Shown here in pieces: positions 1 through 9,270 of a stretch of DNA of 64,000 nt. The stretch is taken from the NCBI RefSeq assembly GCF_030643825.1, contig NZ_CP101717.1, positions 3,183,673 to 3,247,672 on the forward strand, written 5' to 3'. Source of the DNA: Salinispirillum sp. LH 10-3-1 (GTDB taxonomy: Bacteria; Pseudomonadota; Gammaproteobacteria; Pseudomonadales; Natronospirillaceae). The notes beneath the pieces were generated by a model. That model worked only from the letters and a program-made list of their open reading frames with translations. It was not told the DNA's origin and searched no databases. Positions within the stretch are counted from its first letter, which is position 1. Each line of letters opens with the position of its first letter. Made by a program: the position numbers and the translations under genes.

Positions 1-895
1 TGATGCCAATATTGTTCGGCCGTGCCACCTCGACCAATGACAGAACGCGGTCAACCAGCTCAGTCAGTACCCGCTCACGCTGTATCTCTTCATAGCGCGG
101 GTGCAGCGCCGATAACTTAATCGAGATGGTCGGCAAGGGCAGTCCTTCAGGCCAGTTCTTGCTGAACGCAGCCAAGGCTTCGATCGCCTGCCGGTAGGAT
201 GCCAAGTAATACTCAGCGTCCGTATTGGTTAGCGCCGCTTCACCCAACATATCGTAGGAATAGGTGTACCCCTTAGCACGATATGACTTACCGTTTTTCA
301 GTGCCTCCTTGATACTTTGCCCGAGCACAAACTGCTTGCCCATTATCCGCATCGCTTGATGCATGGCTTGGCGAATCACCGGCTCACCGGCACGGTTGAT
401 CAGTTTTTCCAGCAAATTCGCCGGCGAACGTTCACGACTGTCGAGCTGCACCACCTTGCCGGTCAGCATCAGCCCCCAGGTCGAGGCGTTGACCAACAAC
501 GAATCTGACTTGCCAAGGTGCTCTCGCCAGTTGGCGGGTGATAGCTTATCGCGGATCAGGTCATCGGCGGTGTCGGCATCGGGAATGCGCATCAAGGCTT
601 CGGCCAAGCACATCAAGATGACGCCTTCTTCGTTATCCAGACTGTATTCTTGCAGTAGCTTGTCCACGGCATGTGCGACATCCGATTCTTTGCGCACTTG
701 CGACACGATGTATTCGGCTTGCCGATCAATACCTTCTGCTTGCTCTGCGGTCGGCTGTGCCAATGGCAGCAACGCGTTAACCCATTCGGTTTCGTCCACG
801 GCGTAAAGTTGTGTGATGGCCTCACGCCATGCGGTACTGTCCCAGTGCAGGTAATCACCAGACAATAATTGGGTAGGGGTAAACGTCAGGCTCAT
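1..895 (-). CDS. putA: Bifunctional proline dehydrogenase/P5C dehydrogenase PutA, N-terminal part (cut by window edge)
   Basis: PutA oxidises proline to glutamate in two steps: FAD-dependent proline dehydrogenase, then NAD-dependent pyrroline-5-carboxylate dehydrogenase. The 298 visible codons cover the N-terminal arm and the start of the proline dehydrogenase barrel, with the family-typical stretches GYTYSYDMLGEAALT and SIKLSALHPRYE. The rest lies beyond position 1. The ATG at 895 has a good GAGGTGA ribosome site 6-7 bases upstream. The protein lacks the ribbon-helix-helix DNA-binding domain of trifunctional enteric PutA, so it probably cannot repress its own gene. The AraC-type gene just upstream on the same strand is the natural candidate regulator. 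Confidence 0.93.
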   Translation of the reverse strand, partial: MSLTFTPTQLLSGDYLHWDSTAWREAITQLYAVDETEWVNALLPLAQPTAEQAEGIDRQAEYIVSQVRKESDVAHAVDKLLQEYSLDNEEGVILMCLAEALMRIPDADTADDLIRDKLSPANWREHLGKSDSLLVNASTWGLMLTGKVVQLDSRERSPANLLEKLINRAGEPVIRQAMHQAMRIMGKQFVLGQSIKEALKNGKSYRAKGYTYSYDMLGEAALTNTDAEYYLASYRQAIEALAAFSKNWPEGLPLPTISIKLSALHPRYEEIQRERVLTELVDRVLSLVEVARPNNIGI

Positions 896-1012
896 CGCAG
901 ATCACCTCAGCAATTGGAGTTATTCTGCGCTATACGTTAGTTGAGCAGCGATGGGCAATCTTGTCAGAAAAAAGGGAAGTTTGTTCCAATCCTACGATGC
1001 GGCGCTCTGGCT

Positions 1013-1789
1013 TCAATGCAGGCCGATACGCCGAAAATGCGTTGGTACCCGCCCGTGCACATTGCGCATGGCTTTGGTCAGCGCACTTTGGTTGGCGAAA
1101 CCGACCTGCAAGGCAATGTCAGCAATGGGTTGATGAGTATGCTGCAGCAGCCAAATCGCGGTATTCAAGCGCACATGTAAGACGTATTGGTAGGGTGTTT
1201 TGCCGGTTAACTGGCGGAAGCTTTGTTGGAACTGACTGACACTCAGGCAGCACAAAGCGGCCATATCAGCAACGCGTACCGGATCGGATAACCGCTGATG
1301 CAGCCAAGCGTCCAAACGCGCCAGCTGGATGCGGCGCGAAGGTTCATTACGCAATGAATTCGTTTCGGCCATGCGATGGAAGAGCCCATGCACCAATGTA
1401 CCGGTTACATGGCCTGCCAGCCAAGGGTCGCCCGGGTGCTGCGCAATTTCTTCGCCCATCGCACGCAACATGCGCACGAAGCCCAAATCGAGTTCAATGT
1501 ATCGTGGCCGATCAAACAATTGGTCAATCACTTGCGGATGAATAAAAGACATGGCGCTGGGCTGAGGGTCAATGTTGACGATCAACATGCGGTTAGCACC
1601 CACCCCTTGAAAGGCATGATTGTATTCCGACGGCACCAAACACCCCGTCCACGGAGTGACGTCTTTGCCGCCCTCGCCTTCGAGGTCAAATTCCGCTCGC
1701 CCCTGCAAGCCAAACACCAATTGGTGGTGGGCGTGGTGATGGGCGTGTCCGTCACTGGACAGCTGTTGCAGTTGGGTTTCCGTGGTCAT
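1013..1789 (-). CDS. AraC-family transcriptional regulator
   Basis: This 258-aa protein has an N-terminal His-rich cupin-like sensor part (several His within residues 15-25) and a C-terminal AraC double helix-turn-helix. The HTH is seen in VADMAALCCLSVSQFQQSFR and in IADIALQVGFANQSALTKAM near residues 210-235. Such proteins usually activate neighbouring catabolic genes when they bind a small effector. It lies 117 bp upstream of putA on the same strand. Because that PutA has no DNA-binding domain, control of proline use is a reasonable inference, not something shown by the sequence. The start at 1789 has only a weak ribosome site, but no better internal start is visible. Confidence 0.85.
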   Translation of the reverse strand: MTTETQLQQLSSDGHAHHHAHHQLVFGLQGRAEFDLEGEGGKDVTPWTGCLVPSEYNHAFQGVGANRMLIVNIDPQPSAMSFIHPQVIDQLFDRPRYIELDLGFVRMLRAMGEEIAQHPGDPWLAGHVTGTLVHGLFHRMAETNSLRNEPSRRIQLARLDAWLHQRLSDPVRVADMAALCCLSVSQFQQSFRQLTGKTPYQYVLHVRLNTAIWLLQHTHQPIADIALQVGFANQSALTKAMRNVHGRVPTHFRRIGLH

Positions 1790-1853
1790 AACCGACGTTT
1801 CACTACATTGAATTTGCTATAGTCCGATTTTAGAGCATAACACAGCAAGTGAA

Positions 1854-2135
1854 ATGAACAAAAAGCAACCAAAAGATAATAAAAATAAAGAATGCTGGGC
1901 GGTTTATGTCTTGCGTTGCGCCGACACCAGTCTCTACACCGGCGTGACCACCGACGTCACACGCCGGGTGCGTCAGCATAATGGCGAGTTGGTCGGCGGC
2001 GCCCGCTATACGCGAGCGCGCCGCCCAGTCTGTGTTGTGTATGAAGAGACTTGGGGCAGTCGCGCCGAGGCGTGCCGACGCGAAGCCGAAATCAAAGCAC
2101 TGACCCGCGCCGACAAATTAGCCTTATTTACTTAA
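1854..2135 (+). CDS. GIY-YIG nuclease-fold protein (UPF0213/YhbQ-like)
   Basis: This is a 93-aa single-domain protein. The GIY-YIG signature appears as VYVLRC followed by YTGVTTDVTRRVRQHN, with conserved Arg (RRVRQH) and Glu (CRREAEIKAL) typical of the YhbQ/UPF0213 group. Members have the nuclease fold of UvrC and homing enzymes. E. coli YhbQ is linked to DNA damage responses, but a physiological substrate is not firmly established. The N-terminus is Lys/Asn-rich. The gene is divergent from the AraC regulator and ends 6 bp before the stop of the convergent chemoreceptor gene. Confidence 0.85.
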   Translation: MNKKQPKDNKNKECWAVYVLRCADTSLYTGVTTDVTRRVRQHNGELVGGARYTRARRPVCVVYEETWGSRAEACRREAEIKALTRADKLALFT

Positions 2136-2141
2136 GCCAGC

Positions 2142-3710
2142 TCAACGGCCGAAGCGGTCAATCAGGGACACCTGCTCACGCGCCATCTTCTCGATACGAT
2201 CTACCTGAGCCGCCCCTTCGCCCATGTCGGCATGCGTCGATTCGGCGCCTTCGGTGATGCGCATGGTCGACGTGGAGATTTCATTCGCGGCAATTTCTTG
2301 TTGCGATGCTGCGACAGAAATATTTTCCGTACCTTTCTCGATATCGCCGATGGCCAACAGAATCTGATCCATCTGATCGCCGGCCTGGTTAATCACCTCA
2401 ACCCCTTCCGCAGCCTCTTTATGGCTGCGCTCAATGGCAGTGACGGCACGCTGTGTGGCTTCGGCTAAGTGATTCAACAAGCCGCTGATGGACACCGTAC
2501 TGTCCTGCGTGCGCTGCGCCAGATTACGTACTTCGTCAGCAACCACAGCAAAGCCACGGCCCTGCTCGCCTGCCCGTGCCGCTTCGATGGCGGCGTTCAA
2601 GGCCAGCAAGTTGGTCTGCTCAGCAATGGCACCAATGCTGTCTACCGCACTCTTGATGCTGCCGGAGTCAGTCGCCAACTGACTGATTACCGAGTTCGCT
2701 TGGTTCACCTCTTCGTTAAGCGCCTGTACCTTGTTCACTGCATTGCGCAAGGCGGCATTACTGTCACGCACCTGCTGACTCACTTCCACCGTGCGCGTCG
2801 CCGTTAAACGGGTATTTTCCGCCACCTCACGAATGGTGGCCGACATTTCATGCACCGCCGAGGCGACAGTATCGGTGTCATTGCGTTGTTGCCCTACACG
2901 ATCCGCTACTTGGTGAATACTGGCACTGGTCAAATGAGTCGCGTTGCTGAGATCGCCAGCCAAACTGCCCAACCGCCCCAAAACCGTACGCAAGTGATGC
3001 TGTTGCATCAGCACCGCCAAGCGGCTGCGTCCCAGCGGGCCGATGTCGCCGGTATAAACATACTGTGCCACCGCATCATCCACCACCTCGGTAGCATGGC
3101 CCATATGGCGCTGCAACAAGCGCGGGAAAAGTACGGTGCCCAGCAGCGGCGCAGCCAGCAATAGAATCGCCTGACCCCCCAAACCAACATTGCCAAAGCT
3201 GACCAGGTTAAGCAGCACAATTAATAGCACACCGAGCGCCAAACCAAACCCGGCAAAAGGCAAGTAAGCGCGCACATAATCGCTCATTGTGAAGGGCTTC
3301 TTGCCCGCGTTCAGCCGCCCATAAAGCAGCTCTGCACGCGCTTGCGCGTCGGCTTCGGTTTTGACTCGCACCGACTCATAACCAACGATTTTGTCCTGTT
3401 CCCACACGGGTACAACATAAGCGTCAACCCAATAGTGATCACCGTTCTTGCACCGGTTTTTCACCAAGCCCATCCAAGGCTTACCCGATTGAATGCGGTC
3501 CCACATCATTTTGAAGCCCGCACCTGGCATATCAGGATGGCGCAAAATATTGTGCGCTTCACCGATCAATTCTTCACGGCTGTAACCACTGATCGATACA
3601 AAGGTATCATTCACGTGCGTAATGCGGCTTTTGGGGTCGGTGGCGGAAATGATTTGCTCGCCGGGTTTCAGCTTCACTTCACGCTGGGTTACAGTACCGG
3701 TCTTGCGCAT
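2142..3710 (-). CDS. PAS-domain methyl-accepting chemotaxis protein (Aer-like)
   Basis: This 522-aa energy- or redox-type chemoreceptor has an N-terminal PAS domain (about residues 20-120, with [20 protein letters not shown] and [12 protein letters not shown]). Two hydrophobic segments follow near residues 150-205. The long helical cytoplasmic domain contains the signaling hairpin tip ([20 protein letters not shown], then [15 protein letters not shown]). There is no large periplasmic sensor, so the signal is probably sensed inside the cell through PAS, as in Aer. It should act through CheW and CheA; no che genes are in this window. A conserved palindrome lies 127 bp upstream at 3837-3848. Confidence 0.92.
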   Translation of the reverse strand: MRKTGTVTQREVKLKPGEQIISATDPKSRITHVNDTFVSISGYSREELIGEAHNILRHPDMPGAGFKMMWDRIQSGKPWMGLVKNRCKNGDHYWVDAYVVPVWEQDKIVGYESVRVKTEADAQARAELLYGRLNAGKKPFTMSDYVRAYLPFAGFGLALGVLLIVLLNLVSFGNVGLGGQAILLLAAPLLGTVLFPRLLQRHMGHATEVVDDAVAQYVYTGDIGPLGRSRLAVLMQQHHLRTVLGRLGSLAGDLSNATHLTSASIHQVADRVGQQRNDTDTVASAVHEMSATIREVAENTRLTATRTVEVSQQVRDSNAALRNAVNKVQALNEEVNQANSVISQLATDSGSIKSAVDSIGAIAEQTNLLALNAAIEAARAGEQGRGFAVVADEVRNLAQRTQDSTVSISGLLNHLAEATQRAVTAIERSHKEAAEGVEVINQAGDQMDQILLAIGDIEKGTENISVAASQQEIAANEISTSTMRITEGAESTHADMGEGAAQVDRIEKMAREQVSLIDRFGR

Positions 3711-4025
3711 AGCTCATCTCCTTAGTTGACTAGGATTATCTATCGGCATCTGACTCCAAAACTGAACAGTCAAACGCATCTCTGCCAAATCACTGAGGCG
3801 GCAGTGAATCCTATCGGCTAATCTGCCAAAACGGTATGACCTAGGTCAAGTCGGCTTTCTATCCAGTCTTTCAGACAATTCGTCATACCATAATCCGCCC
3901 TACACATACGAAAGCACGGCCGAGCGATAAAAAATGTTGTTCCTACGACTACTCTCAGGTACATCTAAGGCAGCTATGACGCATTGCCACGCGCCGCACT
4001 CATTAAAACAACGACAGGAACGACC
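3711..4025. other. Intergenic region with FNR/DNR-like palindrome at 3837-3848
   Basis: This 315-bp gap separates the divergent chemoreceptor and TIGR02647 genes. The clearest element is the perfect 12-bp palindrome TGACCTAGGTCA at 3837-3848, flanked as TATGACCTAGGTCAAG. It is close to the FNR/ANR/DNR-type site TTGAN-4-TCAA in its TTGAC/GTCAA variant, with one half-site base missing. Control by oxygen or nitric oxide would suit an Aer-like receptor, but this is inference. No small gene was recognised. Confidence 0.3.
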
Positions 4026-4262
4026 ATGCCCTTTTCTCAGGAACACCTCGCCGAACTGAATCTACTGACGCTGTTTGAATCCCAATCGCAGCAAGCAGGC
4101 ATCAAGGTACACAGCCATGAAGCCGCCCCTGAAACGGTGGCCGCCGCTGAACGGCTGCATAAGAAGGGACTGATCACCCAAGCGGATGGTGGTTATCTGA
4201 CCAGCCTCGGCAGTGAAACCGTGGAATACACCCAAAAGCTGTTAGGTATTTTATCCAACTGA
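4026..4262 (+). CDS. TIGR02647 family small protein
   Basis: The 78-aa product begins MPFSQEHLAELNLL and contains GIKVHS, AAAERLHKKGLITQADGGYLT and LGSETVEYTQ, the pattern of the gammaproteobacterial TIGR02647 family, often annotated as a putative DNA-binding protein of unknown role. I chose the ATG at 4026 over the upstream one at 3984 because an AGGAA ribosome site lies about 7 bases before it and the family starts with this MPF motif. The next gene follows 73 bp downstream. Confidence 0.8.
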   Translation: MPFSQEHLAELNLLTLFESQSQQAGIKVHSHEAAPETVAAAERLHKKGLITQADGGYLTSLGSETVEYTQKLLGILSN

Positions 4263-4335
4263 TGCACTCTCAGCGGTTCGAGAACGTCAGAAATTGCGGT
4301 AGAATGCGCGCCTTGTTGACGGTAAAGAGACACCC

Positions 4336-4650
4336 ATGAGCGAAGCGCGCAAAGACCTATCGGATGACGAACTCACTGCAGTATTGAACACTGAAACCGC
4401 ACAAATCAACTGGCTGGAGCTGCAACCTTATTTCGCTCGCGGCCAAGTGATTGTGGTGCACAGAGACCTAGACCTGATAGTGGTTGGGCGTGAGTTGATT
4501 CGCGACAACACCGCACAGTTCCAACGTTGGACAGAAGCAGAGCAAGTGGCTGGGGTCAGCAACGTGCAGGCACAAAGCTGGTACGACCAGAAAAAAGACT
4601 TGTGGGCATTGGTCATTGCGCCTTGGGTGCTGGTGCAGGATCGAGCGTAG
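4336..4650 (+). CDS. DUF2288 family protein
   Basis: This 104-aa soluble protein carries the DUF2288 pattern: LNTETAQINWLELQPYFARGQVIVV, then DLDLIVVGRELIRDNTAQ and a C-terminal WYDQKKDLWALVIAPWVLVQD. The function of the family is unknown. There is no signal peptide or membrane segment. A small spaced ribosome site (GTAAAGAGACACCC) precedes the ATG. A REP-like hairpin begins 6 bases after the stop and may serve as transcription terminator or mRNA end. Confidence 0.8.
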   Translation: MSEARKDLSDDELTAVLNTETAQINWLELQPYFARGQVIVVHRDLDLIVVGRELIRDNTAQFQRWTEAEQVAGVSNVQAQSWYDQKKDLWALVIAPWVLVQDRA

Positions 4651-4656
4651 GTTGGG

Positions 4657-4708
4657 GTAGGAGCACGGCCCTCCGCGCAAAGATTCGGCCAGAAGGCGAG
4701 CCTCCTAC
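4657..4708. repeat. REP-like 52-bp palindromic repeat, copy 1
   Basis: This 52-nt imperfect hairpin begins GTAGGAGCACGGCCCTCCGC and ends with CTCCTAC. A second copy of identical length and about 80% identity lies at 57620-57671. The outer stem GTAGGAG/CTCCTAC is perfect in both. The middle stem (GCCCTCTG/CAGAGGGC) is perfect in copy 2 and partly degraded here. Such elements sit after genes as mRNA-stabilising or terminating hairpins and usually spread with REP-associated transposases; none is in this window. Confidence 0.75.
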
Positions 4709-4768
4709 GTTAAGCCGCGGTGGAACTTTGCACGGCGCACATTGTCTCACTGTTGAACCCAACAAGAG

Positions 4769-5251
4769 ATGATCATCGTGCCAGCCACTCTTTCCCTAAC
4801 AAAATTACTCTTCTTCATCAGCACCTTATTCCTGTTGCTTGCCCTCCCGGCCATCAGTGCAGCGGTTGAGCCCGTCTACACCGGTTTTCGCAGCCAATAC
4901 GCCATTCAAGGCTACGACACCGTGGCGTATTTTACGCAAAACCAAGCCGTGCGTGGCGACACCGAGTTCCAAAGTGAATGGCAAGACACCCTTTGGCTAT
5001 TCAGCAGTGCCAAACACAAGGCGTTGTTTGATGCCAACCCGGAAGCCTATGCGCCGCAATACGGTGGCTACTGCGCGTACGCCATGGCCGATGGCAAGGC
5101 CGTACGGGTAGACCCCACAGCGTTCAGTGTGATTGACGATAAGCTGTATCTGAATTTCAGTCGACGTATCCAGAGCCGCTGGGAGGCTGATTCGTCGTCC
5201 TTCATTGAGCGCGCAAACCCTCATTGGATGACACTTCTAAGTGGGCAATAA
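4769..5251 (+). CDS. Exported YHS-domain protein
   Basis: The 160-aa protein starts with a signal peptide (hydrophobic LLFFISTLFLLLALPAISA, likely cleavage after about residue 30). A YHS-type domain follows: IQGYDTVAYF, then LWLFSSAKHKALFDANPEAYAPQYGGYCAYAMADG. YHS domains are found in copper P-type ATPases and oxygenases and are thought to bind metal. Exported single-domain versions are common in marine proteobacteria and have no firm role. The gene stands alone between a REP element and the helicase gene. Confidence 0.85.
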   Translation: MIIVPATLSLTKLLFFISTLFLLLALPAISAAVEPVYTGFRSQYAIQGYDTVAYFTQNQAVRGDTEFQSEWQDTLWLFSSAKHKALFDANPEAYAPQYGGYCAYAMADGKAVRVDPTAFSVIDDKLYLNFSRRIQSRWEADSSSFIERANPHWMTLLSGQ

Positions 5252-5348
5252 GCAACACACGATGACCGCTGGCTAAACCCAGGGTCAGGTGCAATGGATA
5301 CAGTGATGCTTTATCCTTCGCCCTTCTCTCCATGGGTAACGTGCAGTA

Positions 5349-7550
5349 ATGTCAGGCTTCACCCCAGAACAGGCCCGCGTCATAGCGGCGCGGCAGCAAC
5401 ACAGCCGCGTGATTGCCGTGGCCGGTTCAGGCAAAACCTCGACCCTGATTGGGCAAACCGAAGCCTTGCTCGCCGACGGCGTAACGCCTCGGCGCTTACT
5501 GGTGCTGATGTACAACCGCAGTGCGCAACAGGATTTCTTGCAGCGCTTACGCGCCCGCAACCGCGGCCCTCTGCCCGATGTGCGCACCTTCCATTCGCTG
5601 GGTCTGAGCATTTATCGCACGTTGATTCAACGCGGCTTGTTGCCGGCGTTTCAGGGCGACATTCTCAGCGACGGCGAGTTAGAGCCGCGCATTTGGCGTT
5701 GGCTGCAAGAGCTGGCCACCACCGGCGAGCAAGCGCAAGATATTCTAAACAACAAGCGCAAATGGGTAGAGCCCACGCTGACCTTTATTGAGCGCGTCAA
5801 AGCCGGGCTGGAACCACCGGCCGTGGTGTTCAAACAATTGGGCATGCCTGGTAATGCACGCTTGTTGATAAAAACCTTTGAACGCCTAGAGCAGTGGCGC
5901 AAGGCACAACAACGCATTACCTTTGCCGACATGCTGTACGACCCCGTGGCGCTGTTCAGCCAACGCTCCGACGTCGCGGCGCAGTTTGCCAACCACCTCG
6001 ACCACATTGTGGTGGACGAGTTTCAAGACATTAACGCCATTCAACACCTGTTGTTGGAAACCCTGTCGGGCGAGCGTGCCACCGTGACCGTGGTCGGCGA
6101 CCCTGATCAGACCATTTACGAATTTCGCGGTTCAGACCCTAGCTTTATGCTGCACCAGTTTCCCGAACGTTACCCCGACAGTCAGGTGCATACGCTCAGC
6201 CATACCTTTCGTTACGGGCCCCAAGTCGCACTGGCAGCCAACCATCTAATTCATCACAATCAAGGCCGTCAACCGGTGCTGACCTGTGCGCACGACAGCA
6301 CACCAGACACGGCGCTGCATCTGCACCGCGTGAGCGATGAGACCAGTGTCCTCGTACAACAAATTACCCAGCTGCGTACTCAGCGCCCGCTGGCCGACAT
6401 CGCCGTGTTGCATCGCTTGTGGGCGCAAGCGGCACGATTGGAATTGCAGCTGCTCACGCTCAACATAGCCTTTCAATTGGAAACCGAACGCGGCGTGTTG
6501 CAACGGCACGAGCTACAACCCTTGCTGCTGTTACTCAGCATCGCCAGCGGCCGCTTCGTAAAGCTCAACAAGGCCGCCCGAACGCAAGCCTGGATGACAC
6601 TGCTGACCCAACCGTACCCGAAGATCCAGCGCGATATTCTGAAGCAAATGGCGACTCGATTGGGGTCTGCCACGTCGGGGCTGGGCAAGCATTTTATGGC
6701 CCAGTTGCCACCCAAATGCTCACACTGGCAGCAAGAGCAATTGGCCTTACGCGGCAGTGTCATTCAATTAGCGGAGCAGCCCACAACCACAGCCAAGCAA
6801 CTGGTCAGCGCGTGGTTAAACAATACGGATTACTTGAACGCACTTGCCAGCGGTGCTTTTTCCGCGCAACAAAGTGACGAGCAGAAAGAAACAGTCAAAG
6901 CCTTTTTAAGCTTTTTACAGCAGAACGATCGACCGGCCGCCGATGCCGATGGGTGGCTACAGGAGATCCAAAAACCTCAGTCATCGCAGGGCGCAAAAGG
7001 GTTAACGCTGACCAGCATCCATAAAGCCAAAGGCCGCGAATGGCCAGTGGTGTTGATTCCCGGACTGAATCAACACTTCTACCCCTATCGGCCCGATGGC
7101 GACCTGCGCTTACCGGTAGACGAAGAAAGCGAGCGCCGTTTGCTCTATGTAGCGCTGACCCGCGGCCAACAGGAGGTGCACCTGTTTACACCAGCACAAG
7201 GCGATGAGCGCAGTGCTTTTGTGGCGGAAATGGAAATACCCTTAAGCATTGCTTTAGGCAAAGCGTTGCGCGACCCTGCAACGCCGCCTACGGGTGAACT
7301 GGCATTGCCGACGGGTGTCACTCCGTTGGCCCAGCAATACGTGCAACGCATGGGCGCACCCCTTACCTTGACAGGTCGAGCACTGCCCAGTCGAGCAACG
7401 CCTAACCAGATACGCCGCGTAAGGCACAACTATTTTGGTGTTGGCAGCCTACTGCGGGAGGAAGGCTCACAAATTCATATTCGTTTCGACGATGGTAAAA
7501 CGCGTGTGTTTGAGCGGGATATTGTCATCGGCATGCTCGAAGAATTGTAA
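5349..7550 (+). CDS. UvrD/PcrA-type ATP-dependent DNA helicase (superfamily 1A)
   Basis: This 733-aa protein contains the full SF1A helicase set: Walker A AVAGSGKTSTL near residue 25, motif Ic RTFHSLG, Walker B VVDEFQDIN near 223, motif III VVGDPDQTIYEFRGSD, motif IV HTFRYGPQV, motif V LTSIHKAKGREWPVVLIPG near 560, and motif VI RRLLYVALTRGQQEVHLF. The N-terminal FTPEQARVIA is the adenine-binding Q-motif region. It is close to UvrD/Rep size but divergent in the C-terminal third, where a Tudor-like KOW/SH3 tail (RHNYFGVGSLLREEGSQIHI) resembles that of PcrA/UvrD. A role in DNA repair or replication restart is inferred from the family. Confidence 0.9.
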   Translation: MSGFTPEQARVIAARQQHSRVIAVAGSGKTSTLIGQTEALLADGVTPRRLLVLMYNRSAQQDFLQRLRARNRGPLPDVRTFHSLGLSIYRTLIQRGLLPAFQGDILSDGELEPRIWRWLQELATTGEQAQDILNNKRKWVEPTLTFIERVKAGLEPPAVVFKQLGMPGNARLLIKTFERLEQWRKAQQRITFADMLYDPVALFSQRSDVAAQFANHLDHIVVDEFQDINAIQHLLLETLSGERATVTVVGDPDQTIYEFRGSDPSFMLHQFPERYPDSQVHTLSHTFRYGPQVALAANHLIHHNQGRQPVLTCAHDSTPDTALHLHRVSDETSVLVQQITQLRTQRPLADIAVLHRLWAQAARLELQLLTLNIAFQLETERGVLQRHELQPLLLLLSIASGRFVKLNKAARTQAWMTLLTQPYPKIQRDILKQMATRLGSATSGLGKHFMAQLPPKCSHWQQEQLALRGSVIQLAEQPTTTAKQLVSAWLNNTDYLNALASGAFSAQQSDEQKETVKAFLSFLQQNDRPAADADGWLQEIQKPQSSQGAKGLTLTSIHKAKGREWPVVLIPGLNQHFYPYRPDGDLRLPVDEESERRLLYVALTRGQQEVHLFTPAQGDERSAFVAEMEIPLSIALGKALRDPATPPTGELALPTGVTPLAQQYVQRMGAPLTLTGRALPSRATPNQIRRVRHNYFGVGSLLREEGSQIHIRFDDGKTRVFERDIVIGMLEEL

Positions 7551-7568
7551 CGCCTGCCACCCGACAGC

Positions 7569-7862
7569 CTAGTCTTTCGAGGCCTGCTCTTTCGCTACCT
7601 GCTCGGCCGCTCGCGCTTCATCATCACGCTTTCGACCGTAGAACAAGCGCGCAGCGGTCATGGCAATCATCAACACAAACAAGCCCATTACGCGCATCCA
7701 GTCGATTTCACCAAAGCCCAAATAGACGATGCCCATACAGGCAATAAAAACCACAAAGGTCCAAGAATAGGCAGTGAAACGGTTATAGTGCCACCAGCGT
7801 GTCCATAGCGCCGGGGTGGCGATCAGGATAAGCAACAGGAAGCCGTAACTGAAGATGATCAT
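7569..7862 (-). CDS. Small three-helix membrane protein, unknown function
   Basis: This 97-aa protein has three predicted membrane helices (about residues 3-19, 32-50 and 58-74), followed by a charged, Ala/Glu/Lys-rich cytoplasmic tail after YGRKRDDEARA. I recognise no family. It is convergent with the helicase gene, whose stop lies 18 bp away. The divergent desaturase gene lies 243 bp upstream; that spacer holds an imperfect palindrome AGGTAACAAATTTACCT (7897-7913) which could be an operator for either gene. Confidence 0.65.
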   Translation of the reverse strand: MIIFSYGFLLLILIATPALWTRWWHYNRFTAYSWTFVVFIACMGIVYLGFGEIDWMRVMGLFVLMIAMTAARLFYGRKRDDEARAAEQVAKEQASKD

Positions 7863-8105
7863 GGTAATACTCGGTCGGTCTGTGACGGGAACGCAAAGGT
7901 AACAAATTTACCTGTGCCGGAGAAGCGCACGAAGGCCTGCTATCAAGTCGGTACAGCCCCCTAGCAGCAAAGGGCTGCAGGGCAGTGCGTAACTCTGATG
8001 TTACTATACCGTGGTCGGAATGGGGGTTGGGTCATAAGATTGTCATGGTTTTTCTGCTCCCGATCAGTAGAATCATAGCCCTGACACAGGATAGAAAAAC
8101 CTAAT

Positions 8106-9119
8106 ATGACCAACACTGATTATCGCCAGATCGCCAAGCAAGTACGCGCCTATGCGCAAGCTCGCACCGGCCGCGCCTGGCTAGAAGTGATATTCACTGT
8201 CGTACCCTTCGTGACAATCTTTGCCGCCGCCGCTGCCTTGTGGGGTCACTACCCCATCATCAGCATCCTGCTGACCGTACCCGCCGCCTTCTTTATGGTA
8301 CGCATCTTTCTGGTGCAGCATGACTTGGGCCATGGTTCATTTTTCCGTCATAAAGGGCTAAACAAGTGGGTAGGCAAGGCGCTGGGCGCCACCACCGGCA
8401 TTCCTTACAGCTATTGGAAGCGCACACACGCCATGCACCACGCCACCACAGGCAACCTCGACAAACGCGGTGCCGGTGATGTAACAACCTGGACGGTCGA
8501 AGAATACCGCAATGCCGGCTTCTGGAGTCGCCTCGGCTACCGTTTTTATCGCCATCCGCTGGTCATCATCGTATTAGGCCCAGCCTTCTTGCTGCTTAAA
8601 ATGCGTGTGCCCTTTGGCCACCCCACTCCCTTCAAAGAAAACTGGCGCAGCATACTCAGCAACAATGTAGTGCTGGCGGCGATTGTTATTTTATTAGGTA
8701 CCTTTCTTGGTTTCGGTTTCGTGGCCGCCGTTTACTGCTTAACCCTGTACCTCGCCATGATGATTGGCATTTGGTTGTTTTATGTACAGCACCAATTTGA
8801 AGATGCCTACTGGGCACCACAAGAGACTTGGAACTACCACCAAGCGGCCATTGAAGGCAGCAGCCAGTTAGCGATGCCGGGGTTCATGAACTGGTTAACC
8901 GCCAATATCGGCTTGCACCACATCCATCATCTTGACAGTAAAGTACCTTTTTACCGCCTGAAAGAAGTGGTGCGCAGCATTCCGGACCTCGAAGCGGTAA
9001 ACAAGATTTCTTGGCTGCGTACCCCTCGTTTGCTGACGTTGACTTTGTACGATGAGGCCTGTCAGCGCATGGTCAGCTTTCGCGAGGCACGCCGGAACAG
9101 CTCTACCGAGAATGCATGA
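8106..9119 (+). CDS. Membrane fatty acid desaturase
   Basis: The 337-aa integral membrane diiron desaturase shows the three His boxes: HDLGH (72-76), HAMHH (108-112) and HHIHH (271-275). An extra His (VQHQFED, 229) is typical of acyl-lipid desaturases. Four to six membrane helices surround them. It should introduce a double bond into membrane acyl chains using O2 and reduced ferredoxin or a similar donor; the regiospecificity cannot be read from the sequence. The gene is monocistronic and followed by a strong intrinsic terminator. Confidence 0.9.
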   Translation: MTNTDYRQIAKQVRAYAQARTGRAWLEVIFTVVPFVTIFAAAAALWGHYPIISILLTVPAAFFMVRIFLVQHDLGHGSFFRHKGLNKWVGKALGATTGIPYSYWKRTHAMHHATTGNLDKRGAGDVTTWTVEEYRNAGFWSRLGYRFYRHPLVIIVLGPAFLLLKMRVPFGHPTPFKENWRSILSNNVVLAAIVILLGTFLGFGFVAAVYCLTLYLAMMIGIWLFYVQHQFEDAYWAPQETWNYHQAAIEGSSQLAMPGFMNWLTANIGLHHIHHLDSKVPFYRLKEVVRSIPDLEAVNKISWLRTPRLLTLTLYDEACQRMVSFREARRNSSTENA

Positions 9120-9150
9120 GCAATTCTCGGTCTGCCCATACCTGGGCATA

Positions 9151-9173
9151 AAAGGGCCTTTGGGCCCTTTTTT
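9151..9173 (+). terminator. Rho-independent terminator of the desaturase gene
   Basis: AAAGGGCC-TTT-GGGCCCTTTTTT: a stem of AAGGGCC paired with GGGCCCTT and a following T-run, 32 bp after the desaturase stop codon. Confidence 0.9.
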
Positions 9174-9270
9174 AGTTCTTACTGACATTTTGTAACCCAA
9201 TCACAACAGTCTAATCCCCACCGGTGATCTATGCTCAACTAACGAGTTCATCGTGATGGGAGACATCTCC

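Noticed and set aside
5294-5791. 165-codon frame overlapping the start of the helicase gene
   Set aside because: It is an out-of-frame shadow with Arg/Ala-rich composition. The helicase frame carries all the motifs.
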